A DNA stretch of 64,000 bases from Poa pratensis (lineage: Eukaryota > Streptophyta > Magnoliopsida > Poales > Poaceae), in NCBI GenBank assembly GCA_947311845.1, contig CAMZMU010000107.1:18559166-18623165 (forward strand). Reading direction: 5' to 3'. Below the pieces are notes generated by a model that was given only the letters and a program-made list of their open reading frames with translations, did not search any database and was not told where the DNA came from. Of the stretch, positions 44,595 through 57,718 are shown in pieces (positions within the stretch are counted from its first letter, which is position 1; the number at the start of each line of letters is the position of its first letter). The translations under genes and the position numbers were made by a program.

Positions 44595-47500
44595 TCAGAT
44601 TTGGTACACCATCCCTACCTCCAGCGTGGATGCATGAGGTATGTTAGCGGCATAGGATGGACCGCGGCTGTTCCTCCTCAAGAACTCGTAGACGAAGTTT
44701 ATCACGATTCGCTTTACGAAACTAGACCCGCTCTTCGCCTTCATGTGGGAGTGCCCCAGGATGAAGGACATCCCGGCCTCCCTTGCATCCATGAGGTCCT
44801 GCAGCTCGGTCCGTACCTCACCGTCCAACGTGGCGCTCTTCGGTAGCACGAACCTGGCTTTCTTTCTCTGTTGTGCTACAGTTTGTTGGTTTATCTCCTT
44901 ATTAGGGGATGCCGATCCATCAATTTCACCGTCCTCTTCCCACAACGGAATGGTGCCGCTCCTAATGGAAGAGAGTTTGTCTGCACCTTCCACAGAGCCG
45001 TTCTGGTCAATACCACCGCTGCGGATGAACTCCGCAATGCTGTTAATTAGATCCTTCTCAAATTCTAGGTCATCCTGCTGCACATCACGGTATCCATATC
45101 TGGCAATGACCCTGTATAGCCTGTACTCTTTCGGACCAATGCGACCCACCAAAAATCTTTCTTCGGGCTCCACATGTGGCACTGGAACTGATTTAACACA
45201 CAGAAAGACCAGTACCTGATCAAAAATATAATTATAAGCACTCTAGAAGATTGATGCGTGAATCGATTGGTGGAATGGCCTAATTTATCTAAATTTCTGA
45301 AGGGTACAGTTCAGACAAACTGGCAGAAATTGGTCAACAAATATGCTAATGAACATAGAGGGATGCAAGCTGAATAGGAAAAATATGGTATTGTGCCTAC
45401 CTGGTGAAATGCTGGCAAATTTGTTACGAAGTGGGAAAAAATGGCTGGAATCCCAGACATAAGCTCTGTATGTATCAGCCCAATGCCTCGAACACGAACA
45501 ATTCCCAGCGAAGGACCGAGGTTCAATAGCCAGTTTACGGAAACCTTGTTTTGAACATCAAACTCGTACTTCTTTATTGTGCCATAGTGCCAGACAGACA
45601 TGACTATCATAAATACGACGGAAAGGGTAATAGGGACCCAAGCACCTTCATGAACCTTGACAAGGGCAGCTGAGAAGTAGAGTACTTCAATTGACCCAAA
45701 GAGAAGAAGGAAACCAAGGGCAAGGAAGATACTCTTGTTCCAGCAAAGGACGATAACCAATGACATTAAACAAGTGGTGACAAGCATAACAGTTATGACT
45801 GCGAGACCTGTAGTTGGGGAAAAACCACCACAGTTATATACGGAAATTCACATCCGTGCATGAAAATACAACGAGAACAAGAACTAGATGTCGCATGTGC
45901 AACACGTGGTGTCCATAGAAGAACTATCTGCATATTAACTTGTCTCACCTTGCGCGTTCGCCAAGTGCTTTGCGTTATTGAAGCCAATAGTAACAGCCAG
46001 GCAGAGTATCATCAGGATCCAATTAATTTCAGGGATGTATATCTGACCGTGCTTCGTAGAGGATGTGTGCACAATCTTTACACCAGGGAAGCAACTTAGT
46101 GCCGAACACTGCTTGATAATTGAAAAGGTGCCAGTAATAATCGCTTGACTTCCGACTACAGCTGCTAGTATAGCAATCACTAGGACAGGCCATCTGAGTT
46201 TTTCTAAAAACACAGTTGTATACATCAATGCTAAAAATAAGCAATTCTTATACTTATCAATTGCTTTACAAGAAATATTAAAAATGGAAAAAAAGGCAAA
46301 CCCAAAAGTGTACCTGGTACGGACACATAGAACCCAATATGATAGTTATTCTCAAAGCTGTGGTGTTGTGAGATATAAGCAGCCTGTCCCATATACGCCA
46401 GAATAAGAGCTGGATAAACCACAGATATGAACGCAATCTGTTCGAAGCAGAAACATGACAATAAGTAGTTGATGACAATCCAGTTTTAGTTTTAGAATGG
46501 TGAGTAGCACATGTCAAAGATACAAAGATCATGGAGATACAAGGTGAATGTTGTAGAAGGCAGCTCCAAATATAGGACTGGGTGACAAGGACTGAATATA
46601 CATAGAATTGTCCCATATTCTGGGTCAAAACTGATGTATTTCTCAAAATAAACAACTGATTAGTTTTGTATCTCCTAAATCGGAGGGAAACGCGAAGATC
46701 ACCAAGTATCAAGGAAAGAGGTGCATCTGGACAAAACTGAAACAACGATTGACCTTTTGAAGAGATCAGTTCATTAGTATTGTCATTCACATGTAATCTT
46801 CAATCACACCTATACAGAAAAAATATATACTCGAGAAACGCTGCTTTTAAAGATGTTCACCTAACAAACACCTGACCAGCTACCTAGAATTGTTTGTCAC
46901 TAAACAGGGAACAAACAAATTATAGGTGAGATGAAATTGGAAGGGTCGTACTAAACAAAGCGCGGCAGATGGGAGGTTGAGGAGAAGGGGTAAACAGACG
47001 GGGCATCACTGAAAATCATGTGTACATTATACCTGAATTGATCTTTGTGAGAAATGTCCAAGATCTGCATACATAGCTTCCGAGCCTACAAATAATATCA
47101 TTTCAAGTGAGTCGTTTTTTGTAGTAATCCGTCAAGCAAAGGTAAGCAAAAGACAATAAACGAGATTATCCATACCTGTCACACAGAGAAGGATTCCACC
47201 CAGTGACTTCCAGCCACCTGTTTGAGTCTTCTTGAGAAACTGATACATGTAGTATGGCGAAAGGGCTCGATACACATGGTGGTTCCAGTAGATGATATTA
47301 TAGAGTCCTATCGAGCTTATGCAGAGGAGCCAAACACAGATGATTGGCGCAAAGATACACCCAACTCTGTGCGTACCGTAGTGTTGCAGAGCAAACAAGC
47401 ATATAAGTATGGCACACGTCACCGGAAGTCCTACATCTGCACATTGACTTGTAATCGTAAGCATCTCATATAACCAACACAAGTCAAATACTAACTGTTG

Positions 47501-48395
47501 TTGACACTAGAGCTGTAGATAAAACCAGCTCAATTGGAATCAGCAAGTAAAATCAAACACTGGCATGGATGCAATTGTGCTGCCAATCTAGCTAGCAATA
47601 GAAACAGCTGAAAGAAGCAAGAGAGTGAGCCTACATTTGTGCGTCTCCTTCCCCAATGAAAGCTCGAGGCCCGAGACGGCAGAGAACACTGAAAAAGGAT
47701 GGACATAAAGAAGAGAACCAAGATGGACAATGCCAAGAAGACTGTGATGGGAGAGGGGTCAAACCGGAGACCGCAGGGGTGAGCACGCCGTCGCCGATGA
47801 CCATACAGGTCCCGAGCAGCGCGAAGAAGAGCAGCAGCCTCTGCAGCACCCTGTACCTCTCCAGCAGCGTCTTGGCCCTGGACACGGCGAGGTCGCCCCG
47901 GCGGTTGTCGTCCGCCGCGAGGTCCTCGCTGGTGCCGCCGCCCGGCAGGAGCCCGGCGCGGACGTGGCGGCAGATGAGGGAGTAGAGCGCGAAGGTGCCT
48001 CCCTCCCCGCCGTCGTTGGCGCGGAGCACGATGAGGACGTACTTGAGGAGGGAGATGAGGGTGAGCGTCCAGAAGACGAAGGAGAGGACGCCGTAGATCT
48101 CCTCGTTGCCGGCCGAGTGCGTGATGTCGTCGCCGGCGAAGGCGCTCTTGAAGACGTAGAGTGGCGAGGTGGCCACGTCGCCGTACACCACCCCGAGGCT
48201 CTGGTACGCGAGCAGCAGCACCGCGCCCCACGACTCCCCGCGCTGCTGCTGCCTCTGCGGAGGAAACCAAGAACTGGGGCGTCAGGAAACCCGAGAAACC
48301 AAACAACAGAGAGCCCGAAGCTCTGGCGCCGAAACCAAGAAACATGAGCTCACCTTCCGTGGCGCCCCCGCGCCTTGCGCGAGCTCCAGATCCAT
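44595..48395 (-). CDS. HAK/KUP/KT-family potassium transporter
   Basis: Nine exons (minus strand): 48395-48354, 48254-47765, 47688-47635, 47436-47176, 47085-47033, 46437-46314, 46203-45949, 45807-45401 and 45215-44595. All phases match, giving 768 aa, a normal family length. The product is a multi-pass K+ (H+-coupled) transporter of the plasma membrane or tonoplast. It shows the family motif [17 protein letters not shown] in TM1, then [55 protein letters not shown] (across exons 2-3), [31 protein letters not shown] and [17 protein letters not shown]. The cytosolic C-terminus carries [20 protein letters not shown] and ends [10 protein letters not shown] cannot fix the clade or number within the family from memory. 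Confidence 0.96.
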
Positions 48396-49130
48396 GCCGC
48401 GGCTCGCCTCGCCTCCTCAATGCGCCGCGGCACCCATCGGCAGGTCCAAATTTGCTGCAAGAAAGAACTCGCAAGGGACCCGGCAAATCGTGTGCCAAGA
48501 TTTATGGGCTTGGACGGTTGCGAGACAGCCCGGAGAAGAAAGGCAGACACTCCTCCTCCGCCCCCACTTCCAGTAGCTTCCTCCAACTCACACTCCCCCC
48601 ACCCTAGCTCAAGCTAGCAGCTACTCTCTCTCTCTCTCCTCCGCCCGCCTCTCTCTGATTAGCTCGTACTGGCACGAGACAGATTAGTAGTAGTACTAGT
48701 AGAAGCAGTAGGAGTGGGCGCTTTTGGTTTTCCTCTCCAAGAACGCCGCAACAAAGAAAACTAGTGAACAATTTCCGGCGGAGAGACTCGAGAGTGTGTG
48801 AGAGAGAGCAGCCAGCCAACCAACCAAGCGCAAGCAAGCGAAGCAAGAAGTAGATAGGGATGTGGTGCCCCGGCGGTGGGCTCCTCCTCCCGCTTGAGGA
48901 ATTTGGTTTTCGCAACAAAGAAAATGGATGCGTGGAGAGCAAAGCCCGATTCTTTCGAGACCAGAGCGGAGCCGGTGGGTTTGTAGCCGCGGAAGGTGGC
49001 AGGAAGCGGGGGAGGAGAGCGAAGCAAAACAGAGGCGGATCGATGGTGGATTGGACTGGGAGCTGGAGCTGGAGAGCGCGTGCTGGTGGGCGGAACGGGA
49101 CGCGTGGGGTGGGGTGGGGTGGGTTTATCG
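48396..49130 (-). promoter_or_regulatory. Probable HAK 5' UTR and promoter
   Basis: GC-rich sequence upstream of the start codon. A CT-repeat tract (CTCTCTCTCTCTCTCC, about 48624-48640) lies 230 bp upstream, a position typical of grass leader or Y-patch elements. Farther up, GGGGTGGGGTGGGGTGGG (about 49109-49126) could form a G-quadruplex. Confidence 0.4.
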
Positions 49131-49365
49131 CGTCGACGGCTTTGATACGTGGTTGCGCCTTTTGTGCTGCCCTGCCCTGTCTATGGTCTATCTATTGTGC
49201 CTTTTCACGCCGGATCTCATGTGCTTTTCAGTCATGTTTGATTACGTACCTTTTGTTGGCTGAGCTTAACTTAGTGAGTGAACAGCGAATTACACTTGTT
49301 AGATAGATGGAGTAGGAATCTACTACTATGACGCTGTCCAACGTCACGGAAGGAAAGTTCTATTT

Positions 49366-49442
49366 TTTCAATAAAGTGTGTTTTATTACTTTTAACAGTT
49401 TAATCATTATTACACCGGCCTCTGCATAAACGAGATGCTAAT
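49366..49442 (-). mobile_element. 77-bp LINE 3' end with 16-bp TSD
   Basis: The direct repeat AAGGAAAGTTCTATTT (49350-49365 and 49443-49458) flanks 77 bp. On the minus strand these bases read TGCAGAGGCCGGTGTAATAA and end in AATAAAACACAC...TTGAAA, a plant LINE 3' end. This is an extreme 5' truncation. Confidence 0.75.
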
Positions 49443-49458
49443 AAGGAAAGTTCTATTT

Positions 49459-52115
49459 GTAAGCTCGACATCCCATTGATGTATTCGCTTATAAAAAAAG
49501 GTTACAAAATGTTACAAAGTATTACAACCAACATACACAATGTTCCTAAGGATTACAAGCCTACAAAAATTATATACGAAAAATATCTTTGAGAGCCTAT
49601 TTGTATCGTAAATGTATAAACATAATAAACAACCATAGAATCCCGTGTTTACTCGAGCCCAAATAAACTATCGGTGTGTTGAAAAAAATAGATTCTCGTG
49701 CCATGAAATTCTACACTTTCTAGATTTAGATGACCTTTTGGAGAAACACCGAAACAAAGACATATAAAAGGAAAATGGGCACTAGATTTCTCAAAAGTCA
49801 AAAAATAATTATTTGTTACTAGTTGTTGGCGTTCCAATGAAACTGATGGCATATAAATAAATTCCATGAAAATTTAAGAACCATAGTCTTATACAAAAAT
49901 CCCTTGTAGGAAAAAATCCTCAAGATTCAAATTTCCTAAAGTTCATATACAAAACGTGTAATCGACATTCGGCATATGGAGAAAGCTATAAAACACAAGT
50001 CAAGAAATTGTATTTGTTTTTCTTATAATTCAAGACACATCTACCATCATGGAGTTTCAGTTCTAAATTTGGTCTACACATCAAGAATCAAATAGGACAA
50101 TATTTGTCGTAAATTTGGAATTTTTTCATGGCCTTTTAAATCTTAAGACTATTGTCCATAATTTTTCATGAAATACCAACTGTGTACCGTCAAATTTTCT
50201 AAGAGACATAATTTTGTATACATCCAAGCACAAGAGATACTTTTCTACGTGCTTTGACTTCTTTTACTATTGGATGGGCTAATTTTCAACCCTCTAAAAG
50301 CATGGTAGACAATTTTCATATAATTTCCCTTGATCATATATCCTTTTCAGGGGAGCATATTTTCACTTTTCTTTTCTATGAGAAGGAAACATTAGGTATG
50401 CCCACTTTATACTGCTTATGTCTTATGATAACTTGTCTGCCGATCGTATGGGACACATGTAAAATAAATAAATGTGGAGGATAAGCACGGATGTGTACTT
50501 CGTGGTGGAAAGCTACATCCGGGCAGCAAAAGAAGAGAAAATAGAATGGTCGAAAGCTACGGGAGTATGATGGCCCAAGCATATGTGGAAAGATTCGCCC
50601 TCTAGAAAGAGGCATCTACATACTGAAAATGATGTTAATTGCTGTTTGCTAATAGTATTGGTTTATTTCCTAGCTACCACACTTTGCAATTTGCACGCAC
50701 GAGAGATTTGAGTCCAGTGTCGATCATGGACTAATAATTGTGCTGGTTTTTTATTTTATTTACTGAAGAAGAAACGTCTCGCGTTTTGACAGACTGATGA
50801 AGTATGTCGTCTCTGCTTTGTATACCTGGTAGTGGTACGTGTCGTTCAGTTCATGCAGTTAAGTTGGCAAACGTATTGCACTTGTGGACTTGTATCTGGA
50901 ACTCTTGAATTCACACGAAATGAACCACTTAAACATATTCAACTTAGTAGGTAATGAGTTCAAAAAAAACTTAGTAGGTAACCTGTTAAGGAAGTTCTTC
51001 TCAAATCTCAACTACTGATAGCTGGTAGTCTTTCAGGAAACACACGAAATGACACCGAAAAACAAGTGTCACCTACTCCGACACAGCCGCATAAGATAGT
51101 CACTGAGAGTCCAACAAAATCGGCAAATTAAACAGAATATTTACAGGCCAGATACTGATCAAGATGTGATGACACATGAGGGAGGCAAATAAAAACCTAA
51201 AATGTACTATTAATTCGATCCCAAAGCGGACTGCAAAGATTGTTTACATATAACCGTCAGATTTACATGTGGAGAAGACGTGTGTCTAAGGAGAATCTGA
51301 AGTCGGCAGATGAAACTTTTCTGCTTCCGCGAGTCATGAGGTTGGTGAGCACACGGCCGGACACTGCTACAAGAAAAAGATTGATTCGGAGAGTTACTGT
51401 AGAGGCATAATTCTTCCACGAAAAGAAAGTTTCTAGGCATATTCATAGGTGCCACGCTAAGATCTAAGGCTTGCCAACTAGGTTCACCAAGAATCCTTAA
51501 TCCTAGCTAGCCCTTATTTACAGGATTCTAGAATAGTCTAGCTAGCAGCGAGAACCTGAATTTGTTTCTCTGGTTCGATTTGGAGACCACTGAACTTTAT
51601 GGACCCGGTGATGTTTTGCTGAGAAATTTTAGTTCTTAACTTAGGGAGTTATGGTTGAGTATCTTTGTCTTTGATTATTGTCCTTAACCTCAACCAACCA
51701 TTCTGCAGTTCCAAGAGCATGTCCCATTCAATTTTTCTTGAGAGCAACTTAAGAAAAACAAAAGGGCAACATTTTGGCCTTTTTCTCTGGCCACAAACCC
51801 AAGATCTAAGCTGGGACGAGCTTCCTCATTTGGCGTAAGCTTAGCTAGGACGTGCTTTCTGTGACCATGACACTGTCTGGTCGAGAAGAAGCGAGGGGAA
51901 GGTGAGATGTTGTTGTCGGCGCGTACCGTTTAATGGACCGGGCGTTTGTACGTATCCTTCCAACTTACACAGCCAACTGTATATAGTACACTTTGAATTT
52001 GACAGCACGTGTGCTCGATTTGTTCGATATCGATCGTGAGAACAAAGTAAAACCGTAATTGCTTGCGACGCGACGATGAACTCGACGTGGCCCAAAAGTT
52101 TGGCTCCGGTCACAT
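49459..52115. other. AT-rich intergenic DNA, nothing recognised
   Basis: No coding exon, terminal repeat or RNA gene was identified. A small ACTTAGTAGGTAA direct repeat lies at about 50943 and 50969. Confidence 0.4.
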
Positions 52116-53463
52116 CGTGCCAGAATCTTCTAATTGTTTGAATAAAGAATCTTCTATTTTTTTTGCTTTACCACACACTCTTACTCTTGGTCTTTGATCT
52201 AGACTAGACATTCGTGTAGGTGTTAGTTTTTGACTTATTAACCCTCGCTCAGAAGTCTCAAGAGTCGAAGAGGACACGCTTGCCTCCCGCGTCCCTTTCT
52301 TGGAAACATTAGTTCAACCGCCGCCGGCCCTCCTCCACCATCGCACCCCTTGCCTCTGTCGGATGAAATGACTGGGCGAAGCCCTTGGTACCGATTACTG
52401 AGTCGGGGTTCTCCTCGTGGTTTTTCTTGCGACGTGCTAGTCTTCCTCGACATTGAGGTTGTCGGCCCGTGATCCTTCGTGGCGAGCCGTTGTCCTTGGC
52501 GACGTGATGGTGCCCTATAGTGACAGTGGCGAGCACGTGTGGTGGAGGCTCCTACTCTCGTTGGCGGCGCGTGGTAGCGTTTGTGCCTGGTCTAGGCTTG
52601 AGCGGGCACATCTGTAGCACGTGGTAGAGGCATGGGAGGCTTTGGACCGGGCATGCGGTGGTGGCACGAGGTGGCAACAGCCGTGGTGGCCGATTGGCGT
52701 GGCGGAAGATCCAAACCGCGGCCGACGACGTGTTGCGGCAATGCGCGCAGGCCTCGGACCAAGCCGGGCTGCCGCGGCTACGAGGTTGCGCGGTGGTCGG
52801 TTGTGGAGATAGGATGAAGTGGGTCTTGGTCTCACCGTACGGATTTTGCTATAGCGATAAGTTACCCTCGCCGACGTTGTTGGAAGCTGCTATTCTCATT
52901 CTTGTGCAGGGTCCTCTATTTTGCTTGTCTTCAAATTGGGCAGTTAGGGTCGAGGTGAAAATGTTGGACCGACATTGCCGGCGATAACGACGACGCCTGG
53001 GGGCGCCATCTCCTCCTCGGGGGCGTTGTCACGGATCTAACGATTGCTTCCTCCCTAGGAACAGGGTGAAAAACTTGGTCCGGCAGTGTAAAGATTGCAT
53101 GTTCTCGAAGTTGCTTTTGAGATATGGCCGCTACCCATGGTGTGGGCTTACAGGTGCAATGTACGTCATCATCAATGCTAGATAGACGATGCCTTCCTCG
53201 GATACAACCGGACTTGTCATCACTCCCCTACGACACCTGGGTGGAGGGGTACGTTGGTCTGGACTGTCCTGTGGTGAGGGTCACTCTATGCAGGTGCTCG
53301 ATGTTGTCGTTGACGTCGCCGATATGCCATGTGTGAACAATGTGGCTAGATCGATGTTGAACAAAGTTGAGTTTGTTTCTTTGTCGTCATAATTAGTGTT
53401 GTTATACCGACAGACATTGTAAGGGCGTTTGGTTTTCCTTTACTCCGTATAAAATATGATGTA

Positions 53464-53624
53464 CTCCCTCCGTTTTTTAATATAAGATGTTTTAGCTACC
53501 TCACATGTTGACTAGGTGCACACCCAAATAAGTGTGCATACACACTAAAATATGTCTACATACATGTTGACACATATGAATATGGAGAAAAGCTAAAACA
53601 TCTTATATTTATGAATGGAGGGAG
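53464..53624. mobile_element. Stowaway MITE unique to copy A
   Basis: The ends CTCCCTCCGTTTTTTAATAT and, inverted, CTCCCTCCATTCATAAATAT are flanked by TA (53462-53463 and 53625-53626). Copy B has the empty site at about 61301 (GATGTACTCCACCTC). Confidence 0.88.
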
Positions 53625-54315
53625 TACCTCTCAGCTGTGGTGTATTTTAAACAAAAGTCTGAGGTGTCTAGTGATTTGTGGTTAGTCAGGGTTGGCAGCA
53701 ACGAGAAGCATGGGGCGTGCATGCATGGGAGTCACACAATCGTACGTACGACTAGCGGTGTAGTATGGAGTTGCTTGTGGATCCGGCCGTCCTGCCGGTG
53801 CGAATTTGCGCCCGCGCCGACGCGTGTACGTAGAACGAAGTCAAATTCACGTGTGATTTGAATATGTAATAGATTTGTTTTATATCATGATGTGGACATG
53901 TGCGTGTTTGAGTGCTCCGTTGTTGCTCTTAGTTTCTGGGTTTTGTTAAGTCTCCCCAACCCCCACATGTTTGGAGTTTCTCCATTGTATAATCCATCCA
54001 TGTATGCGTGGTAGATAGTGCGTCCGACCGAAAATTAAGTGTCGTGAATACGGGTGTATCTAACACGAATACGGATATATCTAGCACTAAAAAGCTTTAT
54101 AGTTAGAAACGTAGGGAATACAAGATATAGCTCTAATCCTGCTTACATTGTATCCCAAGATATGCTCAGTCTTGCGAGGGGAACAATTATTGAGGACAGG
54201 GAAATAGAAGCGTTGTCGTTTTGGGCAAATTAATTGGTGCATGCGACTTGGGCGTGGTTCGAATCCAACTAAGCTACACCCATGAATCATCAGTACTCAC
54301 CACATATTCAGGATA

Positions 54316-56986
54316 CTAGGGATAGTTAGCGCGGCAATGCCGCACGTCCGTCTGATGGTTTTCGAATATGTTTTTTAGAAAGTATGCATATGAATATTAT
54401 TTGAATTCGGAGAAGTTTACGATTAGGAGATTTTTCGAGCTTGTTAAAATTTGTCGCATTGAAATGTATTCAAATTTGTATTCTTTGAAAGTTTGCAAAA
54501 ATGATTGTGAATTTGAAATTTGATTTGGAATGGAAACTTATTTGGTTTGTGTGAAAAATAATTGACAATTTTTTTCCCTAACATTTTGATATATTTTTTA
54601 TATTTTGTTGATGGGTATGTATAGAATTTTTCATGGTTTTTGTTTTGCCGCGCAATTTAAATTTGGTAACATGTTCATTTAAAAATTGTGCAGGTTTTAA
54701 ATTAGTGAAATCGAAAGAAGTTTGCGTTTAAAAATTGTTTACATTTTGAATATTGTTCAAGTTGGGGTGTTTTGCAGATTGAAATCATTTTATGTTTGTA
54801 AAATGATTCGACTTCGCAGATATTTAAGATTTTGGAATATCGAAATCTGAAATTTGATCGTATCGAATTGAAAAACAACATTTTTTCTCTGAGGGTATAT
54901 ATAGAAATAATTTCATGTTGTAGAAATTGTTCTAAGGAGGAAGTTTTTTTTATCAAATATTTACCAATCTGAAGTGTTCGAACATATTTGTTTTTTGACG
55001 TAAATAATTAGTATTTGTTTTGTTCGAGAATTTAGTTGTATCTTTTGTTTTTTTTCGGATGGGAATTTTTAGAGGTTCATCTATTTAGTCGATATTTAAT
55101 AAAATTAAATGCGTAAAATTAGAGGAAGGCAATTTGGATTTTGTGTAGATATTAATCGTGTTCGTTGTAATTTGAAATGTTTTTTTTTCCTGAACTTGTC
55201 TAAATATAGGCTAAATTGAATTATTCAAATTTATTTGTTTATTTGGCAGAAATAGGTACCCATTTTTTTACTCACCACAGTTTGACAAATTTCATAAATC
55301 TCATTTTTTTTGTTGCAAGAAAATTATTGAAATGTGAATATTATTTGAATTTGGGAAAGTTTGCCAAATATAGGATAAATTTATTATAGGTTGGAAGATT
55401 TTTTTCCTCTCGAATTTTTTTTTTCTTCGTACTTGTGAAAAATCTGACATTCGGGACCCACATGCCAACGTTTTAATAATTATATGGAAATTGTTTAGGG
55501 AAATGGTAAAAGTCCTGACAGTGGGTCCGCTGTGAAATTTATATGGATTTTGAAAATTTGGGGATTTTGCATTTTTGTTGACAAATTATTATAGTTTTTG
55601 TGGAAAGTTTGAAAATTTATTGAAAAAGTTTGTCAATATGTAAATTTTGGGATTTTTTCTTTATACAAATTGTTTGCATTTTTTTTTGTGTAATGTAATT
55701 GTGTTTTTTTTGTGAAAATTTGAAAAGTTGGTAATTTTACTTTTTGTTTGGACAAATTATTTGCATTATTTTTAATTATGGGCAATTTGGAATCTTGATA
55801 ATTTTATATATTTTCTTGACACAATATTTGCAATATTTTGTGGAAAGTTTGAACATTTCTAGAAAAAGTTTGGCATTTTGTAAATAGTAGGATAGTAGGA
55901 TAGGATTGTTGAATTATGTTTGCAAACTTACAAAAAAAGTATTTTTTTTTTGTGTGCATTTTGTATGTATGTTTCTGCATTATTGTAATTAATATTTTGA
56001 AAGTTTTTTATTATGGTGATTTTTTAAATGTACTAATGAGGCCTTATGTAATATTTGAAATTTTCAATATTACTTTTTTTTTGGAAGGGTCTCAAAGTTT
56101 CTGCAATGCTGATTTTGATTTGTTAAAAATTTGTAGAAATTGTTTTGAACTGATTTTAATTTGTGTTTGAAAATTACAGAAGTTTTTGAAAATAGAAAAA
56201 GAAAACAGGGAAAAAAAAATAGGGGAGGCCGAGCCGGGCGCACAGTACGCGGCTCAGCCCACGAACAGCCCGCCTCCCAGCCTAGGCCCACGGTGACGTC
56301 GCGGTGACGTCACCGTGGGCGGAGCTCCCGCGGCGGCGGCGAGCACGCCGGCGGCGAAGCCGCGCGTTCTGGGACGCGGCGCTGGGCGTAGCAGATGCGC
56401 CTTGACTCGGGCTGCACGTACGTGGCGGCGCGGCCGCGTCTAGGTTGCCGGAGCCGCCGGCGGCGACCATTTTCGCGGCGGAGGAAGCGGAGTGCGGCGA
56501 CGGCGATTACGGCGTGCTCGTGGCGGCCCGGCAGCTGAAACTCGGCGACGGAGGAGAGGGAGCGACGGCGGAGGTCGGCGTGGCCGTGGATCTGAGCGGG
56601 GAAGGCCGGAGCGGGGCGGGCGCGCGTCGGCGGAGCCGCCGAGCTCGACGCCGCGGGGGAGAGAGAAGAGGGGAGGGTGGTCTGCGGATGTTTTTACTCG
56701 GAGGTCCCTGGGTTTTGCGGAAATTGCGAATAGGTCCTTGGCGGGGTGTTTTGTGTAAGATGCCGGGGTGTTTTTCTGCGAAGGCGTGCGCCAAAAAACG
56801 TGCGGGGGCGACGTGCCCGCACGTGATTGGAAGAAATTGGACTGCTACAGTATCACTGTAGCAACTACAGTGCGCGCGTGGTCTGGGCCGTCGGATGGCG
56901 CTATCGAACGGCCTCCGTTTAGTGGACGACGTGGAGGCTGGAACGGGGCGTGGAATGCACCAACTTTTATATATAGTAGGATAGGA
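54316..56986 (-). mobile_element. Non-autonomous Helitron, 2,671 bp
   Basis: On the minus strand it starts TCCTATCCTACTATATATAA and ends with a GCGGCATTGCCGC hairpin, a spacer and CTAG. Host bases are A before and T after, with no TSD. Copy B carries the uninterrupted site (CAGGATATGGTCG near 62120), proving the boundaries. There is no Rep/helicase. The interior has a T-rich (plus strand) half, 54330-56200, and a GC-rich exon-like block, 56230-56960, probably captured DNA. Confidence 0.9.
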
Positions 56987-57718
56987 TGGTCGTCGACAGT
57001 GCACTCGTCAATCAGGATCTTGGGTTCACAATCATGTAAGTGTGTTAGTTCATGCTGTAGTAATTATGGCGAAATCGATGTCACGAGAACGAACACAACA
57101 TGGAAAAAGAAACCTACTACTACCAGGGAATCGAGACCTTAACAGTGGACAAGCACAAACCCTTAGCTTGACGTTGACACGCTAAAACGGGAGCCCGTGC
57201 CAGAATCTTCTAATTGTTTGAATAAAGAATCTTCTATTTTTTTGCTTTACCACACACTCTTATTCTTGGTCTTTGATCTAGACTAGACATTCGTGTAGGT
57301 GTTAGTTTTTGACTTATTAACCCTCGCTCAGAAGTCTCAAGAGTCGAAGAGGACACGCTTGTCTCCCGCGTCCCTTTCTTGGAAACATTAGTTCAACCGC
57401 CGCCGGCCCTCCTCCACCACCGCACCCCTCGCCTCTGTCGGATGAAATGGTTGGGCGAAGCCCTTGGTACCGATCACAGAGTCGGGGTTCTTCTCGTGGT
57501 TTTTCTTGCGACGTGCCAGTCTTCCTCGACATTGAGGTTGTCGGCCCGTGATCCTTCGCGGCGAGCTGTTGTCCTTGGCGATGCGATGGTGCCCTATAGT
57601 GAAAGTGGCGAGCGCGTGTGGTGGAGGCTCCGACTCTCATTGGTGGCGCGTGGTGGAGTTTGTGCCTGGTCTAGGCTTGAGCGGGCACATCTGCAGCACG
57701 TGGTAGAGGCATGAGGGG

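Larger units (their letters stand above)
52116..57141 (+). repeat. Tandem duplication, copy A
   Basis: It starts CGTGCCAGAATCTTCTAATTG and ends GGGAATCGAGACCTTA. About 2.2 kb is shared with copy B once insertions are removed. Insertions unique to A are a Stowaway (53464-53624) and a Helitron (54316-56986). It includes GC-rich, exon-like sequence (52240-52850) but no intact gene. Confidence 0.9.

Noticed and set aside
47530..48498. 322-codon minus-strand frame over the first HAK exons
   Set aside because: It is the wrong frame of the HAK coding exon and reads through introns; the correct frame has full family motifs.
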